A stretch of 64,000 bases of DNA from Verrucomicrobiaceae bacterium (GTDB lineage: Bacteria > Verrucomicrobiota > Verrucomicrobiia > Verrucomicrobiales > Verrucomicrobiaceae): NCBI GenBank assembly GCA_024232965.1, contig JACKQF010000007.1, positions 186,001 to 250,000 of the forward strand, in the 5' to 3' direction. The notes under the pieces are model-generated. The model was given only the letters and a program-made list of their open reading frames with translations. It was not told where the DNA came from and made no database searches. How positions within the stretch are numbered: the stretch's first letter is position 1; each line of letters begins with the position of its first letter. Below, piece by piece: positions 7,950 through 16,963 of the stretch. A program made the translations under genes and the position numbers.

Positions 7950-9821
7950 ATGAGTGTGACCCAACAAATAGGCTGGTATTGGAATCGCCTCCTGGCGATG
8001 GATGCCGCTGAGATTGGCGAGCGCCTCTGCGCAAAGGCGCGCAAGATGGTATCGTGTCCTGTGGCGCAGGAAGTGGCTCGTTTTCGGCTTGGTCCCTGCG
8101 TGGGTGTATTGCCTTTGACTGCCCACAAGGAGTTGTGCCCGCCGGAGTTGCGCACGCAAATCGCTGCTGATGCGGCTTTAATCGCCGAAGGGAAATTTGC
8201 ACTGTTTGGGTGGCACGAGGCCCATGTCGGATCGCCGCCTCTTTGGCATCGTGATTTCATTCGCGGTCTAGATGGGCCCGCGGCAGGGGATAGTGCTGGA
8301 ATCAATCATCGCGAACTGCCGACCGGTGCCGATTTTCGTGCGATCTGGGAGGTGAACCGTTGGTCCGAGGTGGTGCGCCTGATGCAGCACGCTTGGTTGG
8401 AGTCGGATGTGGAGTCTGCTCGATTGGCACAGCGATGGATTGCGGATTGGGTGGAGAAAAATCCTGTGGGGCAGGGAATCAATTGGACCAGTGCGCTGGA
8501 GGCGGCCCTGCGTTTGATGAATTTTGTTTGGATCGATGCGCTGGTCCGTGCTCTCGGCGATGCCGGTCTGACGGAGAAGCAGGATGAGTTGGCGCAGTCC
8601 GTGGTGCCTGCGCACGCAATGTGGGTGTGGCGCAATCGATCCGTGGGTTCGTCTGCAAACAATCATTTGATCGGCGAGTTGGCGGGAGTCCTGATGGCCT
8701 CGCGACGTTGGCCGAGTTTGGCAAAGATCTGCTGCTGCGCGGAGCGGGCCTGGGATCTGATGAAGGCAGAGACGCTACGGCAATTTGCGCCGGATGGCGG
8801 CAATCGCGAGCAGGCGCTGCACTACCATCTGTTTGCCTGGGAGATGATCTGGCAGTCTGCGCGGATGATGGGTGACGTTAGTGGCGAGATTTGGCGGCGA
8901 CTGCGGCGGTCGGCAGAGTTCTTCTGTGCCATGACGGCAGGTTCTGATGGGTGGGACTTTGGAGATTCTGATGACGCACTGATCACTCCACTGACACTGC
9001 GGCGGGAGACGATGGCGACTGAGTGGCGTGCTTGGCTGACGGGGCAAGCCATGGGCGGAGCACTACAGTTTTGGCTGGGTGAGGCACCGACTGATGAGAC
9101 GCGGGTGTCGCAGGATTGGCAGGTCTTTTCTGACAGTGGCATGGCGGTTGCCCGTCGTGGGTCGTGGCAGGCTCGGCTGGACGGTAGTCCGCTGGGGTTG
9201 GGCGGCATCGCCGCGCATGGCCATCTGGATGCGATGCATCTTTCGCTCTGGGTGGGTGATTGTGCGCTGGTGGTAGATCCTGGGACGGGCGCGTACTATG
9301 CGGACGCGGCGCTTCGTGCGCGATTGGCGGACTGGGAGTATCACAATGGTCCGGTCCCGCTGGCGGGGAGAAGCGTGCCAAAGCGGACGGGTCCCTTCCT
9401 GTGGACGGAGCACCACGATGTGCCATTGCTGACCGTGCATGGAGATGCCTGTGAAGTGCGCTTTGCCTGCCAGGCAGGTTTTGTGAAGCGCAGTGTTTCG
9501 ATGCTGCCGGATGGGGGTGGCTGGCGAGTCGTGGACGAGACGCCAACGAAGGTGTCGCACGTGGTGCGCTGGCGATTGGCACCGGAATGGGAAGTCGAAT
9601 CGCACTTGGATCGTCAATTTGTTTTCCGTCGCGCCAAAAGCGGTTTACGGGTGCAGCTCATGATCTCCGCGTCTTCGATAGAAAACCTCTCGGTGTCTCC
9701 TGGCGACCTTTCCCCTCGGTTTGGGCAGGTTGTTCAGGGGTTGGTTGTCGCCTGTGCTTTTCGTCATCAAATTTCGGCTGAATGGACGCTCTTGTCTGAT
9801 GGAAAGGGGATCGAGCGATGA
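7950..9821 (+). CDS. Heparinase II/III family protein (putative polysaccharide lyase)
   Basis: A 623-residue protein with the two-part architecture of PL12/PL15-type and related lyases. An N-terminal alpha-helical toroid (about residues 1-330) contains the NNHLIGELAG segment at about 237. A C-terminal heparinase II/III beta-sandwich contains AAHGHLDAMHLSLWVG near residue 420 with the conserved HxH-D arrangement, then DPGTGAYY. Family members cleave uronic-acid-containing polymers by beta-elimination. No classical signal peptide is evident from ATG 7950, unlike secreted heparinases, although EPS-locus homologues are often annotated without one. The start lies 4 bases after the previous stop, and the gene overlaps the next by 4. 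The AlgD-like dehydrogenase downstream fits a uronate-containing substrate. Catalytic activity is not proven. Confidence 0.88.
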   Translation: MSVTQQIGWYWNRLLAMDAAEIGERLCAKARKMVSCPVAQEVARFRLGPCVGVLPLTAHKELCPPELRTQIAADAALIAEGKFALFGWHEAHVGSPPLWHRDFIRGLDGPAAGDSAGINHRELPTGADFRAIWEVNRWSEVVRLMQHAWLESDVESARLAQRWIADWVEKNPVGQGINWTSALEAALRLMNFVWIDALVRALGDAGLTEKQDELAQSVVPAHAMWVWRNRSVGSSANNHLIGELAGVLMASRRWPSLAKICCCAERAWDLMKAETLRQFAPDGGNREQALHYHLFAWEMIWQSARMMGDVSGEIWRRLRRSAEFFCAMTAGSDGWDFGDSDDALITPLTLRRETMATEWRAWLTGQAMGGALQFWLGEAPTDETRVSQDWQVFSDSGMAVARRGSWQARLDGSPLGLGGIAAHGHLDAMHLSLWVGDCALVVDPGTGAYYADAALRARLADWEYHNGPVPLAGRSVPKRTGPFLWTEHHDVPLLTVHGDACEVRFACQAGFVKRSVSMLPDGGGWRVVDETPTKVSHVVRWRLAPEWEVESHLDRQFVFRRAKSGLRVQLMISASSIENLSVSPGDLSPRFGQVVQGLVVACAFRHQISAEWTLLSDGKGIER

Positions 9822-11119
9822 AGGTGGCGGTTTTTGGTCTTGGTTATGTTGGCGCTGTGACGGCGGCTTGTCTGGGCGAACGCGGGCATGCGATCGTCGG
9901 TGCGGATGTGCAGCAGGGGAAGGTGGATGCCTTCAATCGCGGTGAATCTCCCATCGTTGAGCCGGAGCTGGATGCGCTGCTGGCAGCGACTCGTGATGGT
10001 GGGCGTCTGCGCGCGACGACGAATGCTGCGGAGGCGGTGCAGGCGACGGATGCGGCCATTGTTTGCGTCGGCACTCCGTCACTGGAGTCGGGCCGACTGA
10101 ACCTCGACTATGTGCGCAAGGTGTCGGAGCAAATCGCGGCCGCGATCACGATGCGGGCGACGCCGTATGTGGTGATTTTTCGCAGCACGATGTTGCCGGG
10201 GAGCACTCGGGCACTGGCGGCAGATTTTTTTGATGCCCTGCTCAAGTCCGGAAAGGTGCGGATCTACTACTGCCCGGAATTTTTGCGGGAGGGAACTGCG
10301 GTGGCAGACTTTCGCGTGCCATCGCTGAGTGTGATCGGGACGATTGACGGTCAGGCGCCGGCGTCAGGAGAGGCACTCGAACTGCTTGGCGATGGCGCGG
10401 AGGTGCTGACCTGGGAAGGCTCCGAATTGATCAAGTATTCCTGCAACTACTTCCACGCTCTGAAGGTGGGTTTCGCGAACGAGATTGGTCGGTTGGCCAA
10501 GTTTGCTGAGGTGGATGGCGCGCGGGTGATGGATGTGGTGTGTCGCGATGAGCGCCTCAATATCTCCCGCTACTACATGAAGCCGGGCAATCCTTTTGGT
10601 GGATCTTGCCTGCCAAAGGACGTGAGCGCGCTGAAGTCTCTGGCGCGAATGGAGGGAGTCCATCTGCCGATCTTGGAAAGCGTGCTCGACTCTAATCAAG
10701 CGCATCTCGACATGCTGCTAAAGTTAGTAACGGGCCAAGGATCGCGCCGTGTGGGGCTGCTGGGTCTGGCCTTCAAGTCAGACACGGATGATCTGCGTGG
10801 CAGTCCCATGGTGGCGCTGGCAGAGACGCTGCTTGGCCGTGGCTATGAGCTACGCGTGTATGACAAGTCGCTGAATCTGTCTCGCCTGATCGGTGCCAAC
10901 GAGGCAGAAATCCAGCGCCGCATGCCGCATCTCGCGCAACTGCTCAAGCCCACGGCGGAGGAAGTCGTGCGGGACAGCGACCTGATCGTGGCCTCGCAGC
11001 GTTGTGTGGATTTGGATGCGCTCCGCTCTGTCGTGCGTCCCGATCAACGAGTGATCGATGTGAATGGATGGCGCGATTTGCAAAAGCTGCCTTGGGTCTA
11101 TGAGGGCCTGTGCTGGTGA
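9818..11119 (+). CDS. UDP-glucose/GDP-mannose dehydrogenase family protein (AlgD-like)
   Basis: A 433-residue NAD-dependent nucleotide-sugar 6-dehydrogenase that oxidises a UDP- or GDP-hexose to the uronic acid. The N-terminal Rossmann motif is VAVFGLGYVGAVTA. The catalytic cysteine is Cys264 in PFGGSCLPKDVSAL. The preceding LNISRYYMKPG is closer to GDP-mannose dehydrogenase (AlgD) than to UDP-glucose dehydrogenases. The C-terminal domain has GLAFKSDTDDLRGSP. It would supply GDP-mannuronate or a similar sugar for the exopolysaccharide, which agrees with the heparinase-type gene just upstream. ATG 9818 overlaps the upstream stop by 4 bases. Substrate assignment (GDP-mannose rather than UDP-glucose) is an inference from motif similarity. 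Confidence 0.9.
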   Translation: MKVAVFGLGYVGAVTAACLGERGHAIVGADVQQGKVDAFNRGESPIVEPELDALLAATRDGGRLRATTNAAEAVQATDAAIVCVGTPSLESGRLNLDYVRKVSEQIAAAITMRATPYVVIFRSTMLPGSTRALAADFFDALLKSGKVRIYYCPEFLREGTAVADFRVPSLSVIGTIDGQAPASGEALELLGDGAEVLTWEGSELIKYSCNYFHALKVGFANEIGRLAKFAEVDGARVMDVVCRDERLNISRYYMKPGNPFGGSCLPKDVSALKSLARMEGVHLPILESVLDSNQAHLDMLLKLVTGQGSRRVGLLGLAFKSDTDDLRGSPMVALAETLLGRGYELRVYDKSLNLSRLIGANEAEIQRRMPHLAQLLKPTAEEVVRDSDLIVASQRCVDLDALRSVVRPDQRVIDVNGWRDLQKLPWVYEGLCW

Positions 11120-11123
11120 TTCC

Positions 11124-12302
11124 ATGTCCCGCGTCCTGATCCTTGTCGAAAACCTCCCTGTGCCGCTGGACCGGCGGGTGTGGCAGGAGGCGGGTGCGCT
11201 GCGGGATGCGGGGCATCAGGTCACGGTGGTGTGTCCGCGCATGAGGGGTTATGACACGTCTTTTGAGGTGCTGGAGGGGATCACGATCTATCGGCATTGG
11301 ATCTCGGGCGAGGCTCGATCCAAGCTGGGCTTTTTTTGGGAGTATCTTACGGCGCTGTGGGGACAGTGGTGGTGCGCGGTGAGGGCCTGGAGAGCGGGCG
11401 GATTTGATGTCATTCACCTGTGCAATCCGCCGGACATTCTCTTCCTCGTTGCTTTGCCTTTCAAATGGCTGGCAGGGGTGAAGGTGGTGTTTGATGTGCA
11501 TGATCTCTGGCCCGAGATGTTCGCTGTTAAGTTTGGCCGCTGCGGTCCGGTGCATGCGCTGGTGCGAGTGGCGGAGCGTTGCACGCTGAAGGTGGCTGAT
11601 GCGGTGATCGCTACCAATGAGAGTGTGCGTGCGAAGATTCTGGAGCGTAGCGCGGTACCTGAATCTGCAGTGACAATTGTCCGTACGGCACCGAATGACA
11701 TGGACACGGCTGCTGCGGTGGATGGGTCTTTGAAAAAGGGACGCACCTACTTGATCGGTTACATCGGTGTGATGGGGGATGCGGATGGCGTGGACTTTTT
11801 GATCCGTGCAGCACATGAGATCGTGGTGAACCAAGGGCGCTCAGACGTGCAGTTTTTGCTGATGGGAACGGGGCCGGAATTTGAGGCGCTAGTACAGTTG
11901 CGTGATGAGCTCGGGCTGGCCGATTATGTGACGATGCCAGGCCGTGTCAGCAATGAATACCTCTTCACCGCGCTCCAGACGATGGACGTTGGTGTGGCCT
12001 GCGATCCGATCAATGAGTACAACGATCACTGCACGATGAACAAGACGCTCGAGTACATGGCCTTTGGGAAACCGCAGGTCATGTTTGGCACTCGCGAAGG
12101 GCGATTCTCTGCGGGCGATGCGGCGGTGTATGTGATGGAGAATTCTGCCGCGAGTCTTGCGGAGGCGATCGTGGAACTCCTGGCGAATCGTACTGCGCGC
12201 GAGCGCATGGGGCGGGAGGGGCGTCGGCGGTTGGCAGAGGATCTGAGCTGGAACAAATCAGTGGTGAGCCTGTGCGCAGCGTATGCGCGGTTGGGCAGCT
12301 AA
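11124..12302 (+). CDS. Glycosyltransferase family 4 protein
   Basis: A 392-residue GT-B retaining glycosyltransferase. It starts MSRVLILVENLPVPLDRRVW, where PxDxRVxxEAxAL is a typical GT4 (WbuB/WcaI-like) opening. The acceptor domain then runs to about residue 190. The donor domain contains YIGVMGDADGVDFLI and the late nucleotide-sugar motif LEYMAFGKPQVMFGTREG (about residue 305), with the usual Glu pair. It acts on the cytoplasmic face, extending the lipid-linked repeat unit. ATG 11124 was preferred because an upstream in-frame start would overlap the dehydrogenase by 56 bases and add non-family residues. Sugar donor and acceptor are unknown. Confidence 0.9.
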   Translation: MSRVLILVENLPVPLDRRVWQEAGALRDAGHQVTVVCPRMRGYDTSFEVLEGITIYRHWISGEARSKLGFFWEYLTALWGQWWCAVRAWRAGGFDVIHLCNPPDILFLVALPFKWLAGVKVVFDVHDLWPEMFAVKFGRCGPVHALVRVAERCTLKVADAVIATNESVRAKILERSAVPESAVTIVRTAPNDMDTAAAVDGSLKKGRTYLIGYIGVMGDADGVDFLIRAAHEIVVNQGRSDVQFLLMGTGPEFEALVQLRDELGLADYVTMPGRVSNEYLFTALQTMDVGVACDPINEYNDHCTMNKTLEYMAFGKPQVMFGTREGRFSAGDAAVYVMENSAASLAEAIVELLANRTARERMGREGRRRLAEDLSWNKSVVSLCAAYARLGS

Positions 12303-12315
12303 ATCTTTGAGTGCG

Positions 12316-14187
12316 ATGAATCTGACCCTTTTGGTGTTTTTTCTGGCGGGGATTGTGTCGGCGGGTGTGCTGGGCACGGAGACTCGTCTGCTTTTTCTGT
12401 GGCCCGCCTGCATCCTGCTAGGCTTGGTCGGGATGGTGGCGATGGTGCGCGGTCGGATGCGGTTGCATTTTCCGCCGAGTGATCTTTGTCTGGCCTCAGT
12501 GCTGCTCGCGGGTGGTTATGTGGCGATTCGCGCGGTGATGTCTCCGGTGCAGGTCTTTGCTCGGGAAGACTTCTTCATGCTGTGCGCTGCGCTGGTGACC
12601 TATGTCTTGATGGTCACGCTGGTCAGTCACCCGCGCTGGCGGATCGCTGTGCTGGGGGCTCTGCTGCTGCTAGGCGCTGGGAATTTGGTGGTGGGGTTGG
12701 TGCACTTCTCGGGCCGCTGGGATTTCAGTGTGGTGCCGCATTTTTTCCGGACGTATGGGCCGGGTCGGATTGGCGGTTTTTACAATAACCCGAACCATCT
12801 AGCGGCTTTCTTTTCTCTGGTAGCCCTGCTGGCGGGGGGCGTTTTGTGCTTTGGGCGCGGCGGCGCGGTGTGGAAGTTCTTCCTGACGTTTATGGTGATC
12901 TCGATGATCATCGGGCTGAGTCTCACCCGCAGTCGTGGTGGGATGGGCGGTATGGGCGTCGGCATGATGGCGGGATCAATGATCGGTCTGTGGATCGTGT
13001 GGCGGACCAATCGACATCTCTTCCGCTGGCTGCTGCCTGGGGGCATCGCGGTTATGGCACTTGGTGGTGCTGTTCTCTACAAGGTGAATCAAGACGCGGT
13101 GGAGCATCGCATGATGGTGAATCCGATCGATGATGATGTGCGACTGCATATCTGGAAGGCAGCGCTGAATCAGCACAGCGAGGCGCCAATCTGGGGCCAG
13201 GGGTCTCGAATGTTTTACGAGGGGTCCATTCGGCATCGCGATCCGGAGTCTGCGGTTTATGAGAATGATGCTCTTTTTGCCCACAATGAGTACCTGCAGG
13301 TGATGGCGGATTACGGTTGGGTCGGCCTAGTTTTGTTGGTCCTGGTGATCGGGGCTCATGCCTGGACGGGGTTGCGCTTTTTGCGCTGGTTTGTCTCGGA
13401 GAAGTTCGCTCGGGTCGGACTCCTGCAGAGCAATGGCCTCGGGCTGACGATCGGTGCCTTGGCGGCGCTGGCGGCGAGCGTGGCGCATGCGGCGCTGGAG
13501 TTTCACTGGCACGTCGGTTCCATCGCGATCGCGACAGCGGTGGTGCTGGGGATTTTGGCGAATCCGGGTTTTGAGGGTGATCTGACGAAGCCGCTGCGAG
13601 TCCCTGGAGTGCGGGTCGGGATGCGATTGGCGGTGATCGCTGCGAGTGCCTGCCTCTTGCTCGGCACATGGTTCTTTGGTCGGGCGGATTACGCGTCGGC
13701 ACTGGCAGATGTGGATGGGAAAATGCAGGATGATTTTTCCCAGATCCAGCACCTTGGGCAGGCCATAGAGATTGATCCCCGCAATCCTGAGCCCTTCTAT
13801 AAGCGGGCATTGATCTATTTGGATAAGTCCGCTGGCACCCGGCAGGCTCTGATCGAGAGATCTCGCGAGGACTTGGTGGCGGCGACTCGGCTCAATCCCT
13901 GGGACTACCTCTACTTTCTGGCGTTGGCAGATGCGGAGGACGCCCTGGGGCACACGGATGCTGCTCAGGTGGCGATCTCGCGTGCGCTGCAGCTGGCTCC
14001 GCAGCACGAGGAACCGCGGCTTGCGCTCGGGATTCATTTTCACCGACAGCAGCGTTTTGCGGAGGCGGAAAAGGCTTACCTCTGGGCGGGGCGGTCGCGG
14101 GCCTGGAATGAGGAGGGTTCCGTGCGCTGGGATGAAAAATATCGGGAACTGCTCGGGCACGCCGCTGCGGCGGCTACAGCGCCGTAG
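12316..14187 (+). CDS. O-antigen ligase/polymerase (Wzy-C) family membrane protein with C-terminal TPRs
   Basis: A 623-residue polytopic membrane protein with about ten hydrophobic segments up to about residue 470. A Wzy_C-type core contains IGGFYNNPNHLAAFFSLVALLA and later LFAHNEYLQVMADYGWVGL; the H-N-E-L-Q stretch is characteristic of O-antigen ligase/polymerase family loops. The last 140 or so residues form TPR-like helices (IEIDPRNPEPFYKRALIYLDKS and two more units). Combined Wzy-TPR proteins usually polymerise exopolysaccharide, with the TPR part binding partners. The protein closes the EPS operon and is followed by a strong terminator. The start at ATG 12316 avoids overlap with the previous gene. 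No Wzx flippase or Wzz/Wzc chain-length regulator is present in the window. Confidence 0.87.
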   Translation: MNLTLLVFFLAGIVSAGVLGTETRLLFLWPACILLGLVGMVAMVRGRMRLHFPPSDLCLASVLLAGGYVAIRAVMSPVQVFAREDFFMLCAALVTYVLMVTLVSHPRWRIAVLGALLLLGAGNLVVGLVHFSGRWDFSVVPHFFRTYGPGRIGGFYNNPNHLAAFFSLVALLAGGVLCFGRGGAVWKFFLTFMVISMIIGLSLTRSRGGMGGMGVGMMAGSMIGLWIVWRTNRHLFRWLLPGGIAVMALGGAVLYKVNQDAVEHRMMVNPIDDDVRLHIWKAALNQHSEAPIWGQGSRMFYEGSIRHRDPESAVYENDALFAHNEYLQVMADYGWVGLVLLVLVIGAHAWTGLRFLRWFVSEKFARVGLLQSNGLGLTIGALAALAASVAHAALEFHWHVGSIAIATAVVLGILANPGFEGDLTKPLRVPGVRVGMRLAVIAASACLLLGTWFFGRADYASALADVDGKMQDDFSQIQHLGQAIEIDPRNPEPFYKRALIYLDKSAGTRQALIERSREDLVAATRLNPWDYLYFLALADAEDALGHTDAAQVAISRALQLAPQHEEPRLALGIHFHRQQRFAEAEKAYLWAGRSRAWNEEGSVRWDEKYRELLGHAAAAATAP

Positions 14188-14221
14188 ATCTCGGAAATTC
14201 AAAGCTTGGGAACCAATCAAG

Positions 14222-14245
14222 GGCGGGGGCGACCCCGCCTTTTTT
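14222..14245 (+). terminator. Rho-independent terminator of the EPS operon
   Basis: Perfect 7-bp stem GGCGGGG / CCCCGCC around a GCGA tetraloop (14229-14232), followed at once by a run of six T. It lies 35 bases after the last EPS gene and before prs. Confidence 0.92.
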
Positions 14246-14325
14246 GTGCCCGGATCCGTCGTCCTTGGTGGTAGCTCGTGTTGCAGGGTTGATTTCCTCA
14301 GCGTTCTCGCCTAACTCCGCCCCTC

Positions 14326-15264
14326 ATGAAAGATTCTCTCAAGGTCCTGAGCGGTTCCGCACACCCTGAATTGGCCCGACTCATCTGCCAAAACCTCGAC
14401 ACCGAGCTCTGCTCGGTGGATTTGGATGCATTTCCGGACGGGGAGACTTTCGTTCAGATCAACGAGAACATCCGCGGCCGGGACGTCTTCATCGTGCAGC
14501 CCACCTGCCCGCCGACGAACCAGAACATCATGGAACTCCTGATCATGGTGGATGCCGCTCGTCGCGCCAGTGCGGAGCGAATCACGGCTGTCATGCCTTT
14601 CTTTGGTTATGCGCGTCAGGACCGCAAGGACCGCCCCCGCGTGCCGATCACGGCGAAGCTCGTGGCCAATCTCATCGCCGCCGCCGGCGTGAACCGTGTG
14701 CTGACGATGGACCTGCACGCAGGCCAGATTCAGGGTTTCTTTGATATTCCGGTGGATCACCTGTACGCCGCGCCAGTGCTGATCAAGGCCATCCGCGAAC
14801 GTGAAATTGAGGATCTCGTCGTCGTGTCGCCAGATGTCGGCGGCATCAAAATGACCCACGCTTACGCCAAGACGCTTGGAGCCCCGATGGCCATCGTTGC
14901 CAAGAACCGCGTTAGCGCGGAGGAGGTGGAGGCCTTGAACGTTATCGGTGATGTAGATGGCAAGAACGTGCTTTTGGTCGATGACCTCACCGAGACTGCC
15001 GGGACGCTGACCGCAGCGGCTGATTTGCTGAAAAAACACGGGGCAAAAAACATCTATGCCGGGGTCTCCCACGCCGTTTTGGGCGACAAAGGCCGGGCTC
15101 GAATCGCTAAAAGTTCCATAATTGAACTCTTCGCCACCAACTCTGTACCCCTTGCTACTGGGGAAAAAGTGACCACTCTGGACATCTCCCCGCTGATGGC
15201 GGAGGCCATCAAACGCATTCACGGAGACGAGTCAGTTACATCTCTCTTTGACATCCGGAGGTAG
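14326..15264 (+). CDS. prs: Ribose-phosphate pyrophosphokinase (PRPP synthase)
   Basis: A 312-residue class I PRPP synthase. It makes 5-phosphoribosyl-1-pyrophosphate from ribose-5-phosphate and ATP for nucleotide, His, Trp and NAD synthesis. Seen motifs: the N-terminal SGSAHPELARLIC, the flexible-loop Arg/His region GYARQDRKDRPRVPIT, the metal-binding DLHAGQIQGFFDIPVDHLYA, and the PRPP loop VLLVDDLTETAGTL near residue 215. Length is normal. It heads the common bacterial cluster prs-rplY-pth-rpsF, and a terminator separates it from the EPS genes. Confidence 0.97.
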   Translation: MKDSLKVLSGSAHPELARLICQNLDTELCSVDLDAFPDGETFVQINENIRGRDVFIVQPTCPPTNQNIMELLIMVDAARRASAERITAVMPFFGYARQDRKDRPRVPITAKLVANLIAAAGVNRVLTMDLHAGQIQGFFDIPVDHLYAAPVLIKAIREREIEDLVVVSPDVGGIKMTHAYAKTLGAPMAIVAKNRVSAEEVEALNVIGDVDGKNVLLVDDLTETAGTLTAAADLLKKHGAKNIYAGVSHAVLGDKGRARIAKSSIIELFATNSVPLATGEKVTTLDISPLMAEAIKRIHGDESVTSLFDIRR

Positions 15265-15324
15265 GCGTGTATTCTCCCCGCCCTTTTTCCCCCCTGAACT
15301 CAGCCCCGAAGACCTCCCACGACC

Positions 15325-15960
15325 ATGGCCACTATCTTTGATCTCAACGCCCAAGCCCGCCAGCGCAGTGGCTCCGCAGCCGTTCGCCGCCTTCGCAAAG
15401 AAGGAATCATTCCTGCCGTCATTTACGGTCGCAAGGTTGAGGCTTCCAACATCAAAGTTGACGCCAAAGCGTTCCGCGAACTCATGGGCCACAGCGCCTC
15501 TGATAACGTCCTGGTGAATTTGAAGGTCGAAGGCGGCAAGGGTGACCAACTGGCACTCGTTCAGAAAGTCCAGCACGACTACCTCCGCGGTGGCATTCTT
15601 CACGTCGATTTCCACGCAGTCGACATGAACGAAGAAATTCACGCCCAGGTCCCTGTCGAATTCGTCGGTGAGTGTGAAGGTGTCCGTCTCGGTGGCCTCC
15701 TCGAAATTCACCACCACACTGTCGAAGTGCATTGCCTTCCGAAGGATCTGCCAGCTTCGATCACGATCGATGCGACACCTCTCGGGCTTGGCGCTGCTGT
15801 TCACATCCGCGATCTTCCTCTTCCTGCCAACGTCCGTGCTCACCTCGATGGTGATGTCATCGTGGCGATTGTCGCCGAACCAAAGGTCGCTGAGGTCGCT
15901 ACCCCAGGTGCCGCCGCCGCTGCTCCGGCCGCCGCTGCTGCTGCTCCTGCCAAGAAGTAA
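15325..15960 (+). CDS. rplY: 50S ribosomal protein L25 / general stress protein Ctc
   Basis: A 211-residue long form (TL5/Ctc) of bL25, which binds 5S rRNA in the large subunit. The N-terminal domain carries LNAQARQRSGSAAVRRLRKEGIIPAVIYGRK, the typical bL25 opening. The beta C-terminal domain includes GGILHVDFHAVDMNEEIHAQVPV. The last 25 or so residues are an Ala/Pro-rich tail ending in Lys-Lys, a common disordered extension. Position between prs and pth is the classical order. Confidence 0.96.
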   Translation: MATIFDLNAQARQRSGSAAVRRLRKEGIIPAVIYGRKVEASNIKVDAKAFRELMGHSASDNVLVNLKVEGGKGDQLALVQKVQHDYLRGGILHVDFHAVDMNEEIHAQVPVEFVGECEGVRLGGLLEIHHHTVEVHCLPKDLPASITIDATPLGLGAAVHIRDLPLPANVRAHLDGDVIVAIVAEPKVAEVATPGAAAAAPAAAAAAPAKK

Positions 15961-15987
15961 TTCTGCGTGCAGCCGCACAGTTGATTC

Positions 15988-16614
15988 GTGGATGCCCCTT
16001 CTCGGCCTGATAGCGCAGCTAAGCTGATCGAGAACACCCGTCCGCGACTCATTGTAGGCCTAGGCAATCCAGGAATCGACTACCGCGACACCCGGCACAA
16101 CATTGGATTTATGGTGATGGACGCCCTTGCAGACCGGCTCGGTATCTCCTTCACTTTGGAGAAGCGCTGGAATTGCCTGTTGGCGAAATTTTCCGATGGC
16201 TGGTTGGTCAAACCGCAGACCTACATGAACGCGAGTGGCCGTGCCGCTGCGAATGTGGGACGCTTTTTCAAGATTACCCCAGCAGAAACGCTGGCGGTTT
16301 TTGATGATGTTGATCTTCAGTTGGGCCGCCTCCGCATCCGCCCCGGTGGATCTGCGGCCGGGCATAACGGGATCCGCTCCATGATCCAGGAGCTAGGCAC
16401 CCAGGACTTCCCCCGCCTCAAAGTGGGTATTGCCGCCACCTCGGGACGCCCTGCTGGGGACCGCATGGTCGGTCATGTGCTGGGTCGATTTGCGGAATCT
16501 GAAAAGGAAACCGTGCTTTTGACCGTAGGCCGTGCTACAGACGCCGTCCTCGAATCCATTCGCTCCGGCCTCGGAGCCGCCATGAATCTTTTCAACCGCA
16601 AAGAAGACGCCTGA
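15988..16614 (+). CDS. pth: Peptidyl-tRNA hydrolase
   Basis: A 208-residue Pth that releases peptides from peptidyl-tRNA dropped off the ribosome. Family motifs: IVGLGNPGIDYRDTRHNIGF with the catalytic His, KPQTYMNASGRAA with the conserved Asn, and FDDVDLQLGRLRIRPGGSAAGHNGI with the catalytic Asp and the GHNG block. The core begins near residue 20, so the N-terminus from GTG 15988 is about 18 residues longer than usual. A later start is possible, but no ATG occurs before the core. Confidence 0.96.
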   Translation: MDAPSRPDSAAKLIENTRPRLIVGLGNPGIDYRDTRHNIGFMVMDALADRLGISFTLEKRWNCLLAKFSDGWLVKPQTYMNASGRAAANVGRFFKITPAETLAVFDDVDLQLGRLRIRPGGSAAGHNGIRSMIQELGTQDFPRLKVGIAATSGRPAGDRMVGHVLGRFAESEKETVLLTVGRATDAVLESIRSGLGAAMNLFNRKEDA

Positions 16615-16639
16615 ACCGCAACCCCAATACTACCTCACC

Positions 16640-16924
16640 ATGACACGCAAATACGAAGCCATGATCGTGCTCGATACCAAGGGCAAAGAAGAGTCCGCAG
16701 AGCAACTCGTCAGCCAAATCAGCCACGATATGGAGAAGGCTGGAATGAAGCTTGAGCAGATCGACCAGCTCGGCAAACGCAAGTTCCCGACTGCACCACG
16801 TCACGTGGAGTCTGGCTACTTTGTCAGCATCCAATTTGAATCGGATACCGCTGCTCTTGAGGCTGTTCGCGGTAAGTTGAAGCTGAACGACAACGTCTAT
16901 CAGCAATACTACCAGCGCCGCTAG
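16640..16924 (+). CDS. rpsF: 30S ribosomal protein S6
   Basis: A 94-residue bS6 with the standard MTRKYEAMIVLDTK opening and a central KRKFPTAPRHVESGYFVSIQFE core. bS6 binds the central domain of 16S rRNA together with bS18. In many bacteria rpsF is followed by ssb, rpsR and rplI; here a terminator hairpin follows instead, so the rest of that operon must be elsewhere. Confidence 0.96.
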   Translation: MTRKYEAMIVLDTKGKEESAEQLVSQISHDMEKAGMKLEQIDQLGKRKFPTAPRHVESGYFVSIQFESDTAALEAVRGKLKLNDNVYQQYYQRR

Positions 16925-16930
16925 TCTGGT

Positions 16931-16945
16931 CCCGCAGATTGCGGG
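16931..16945. other. Small perfect hairpin after rpsF
   Basis: CCCGCA-GAT-TGCGGG, a perfect 6-bp stem with a 3-base loop, 6 bases after the rpsF stop. There is no T-tract, so it is more likely a processing or stabilising hairpin, or a REP-like unit, than a terminator. Confidence 0.5.
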
Positions 16946-16963
16946 ATCTCTCCCTGAAATTCC

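Noticed and set aside
10944..11834. 296-codon minus-strand frame opposite the dehydrogenase and GT4 genes
   Set aside because: His/Arg-rich translation spanning two real genes, typical of a shadow frame.
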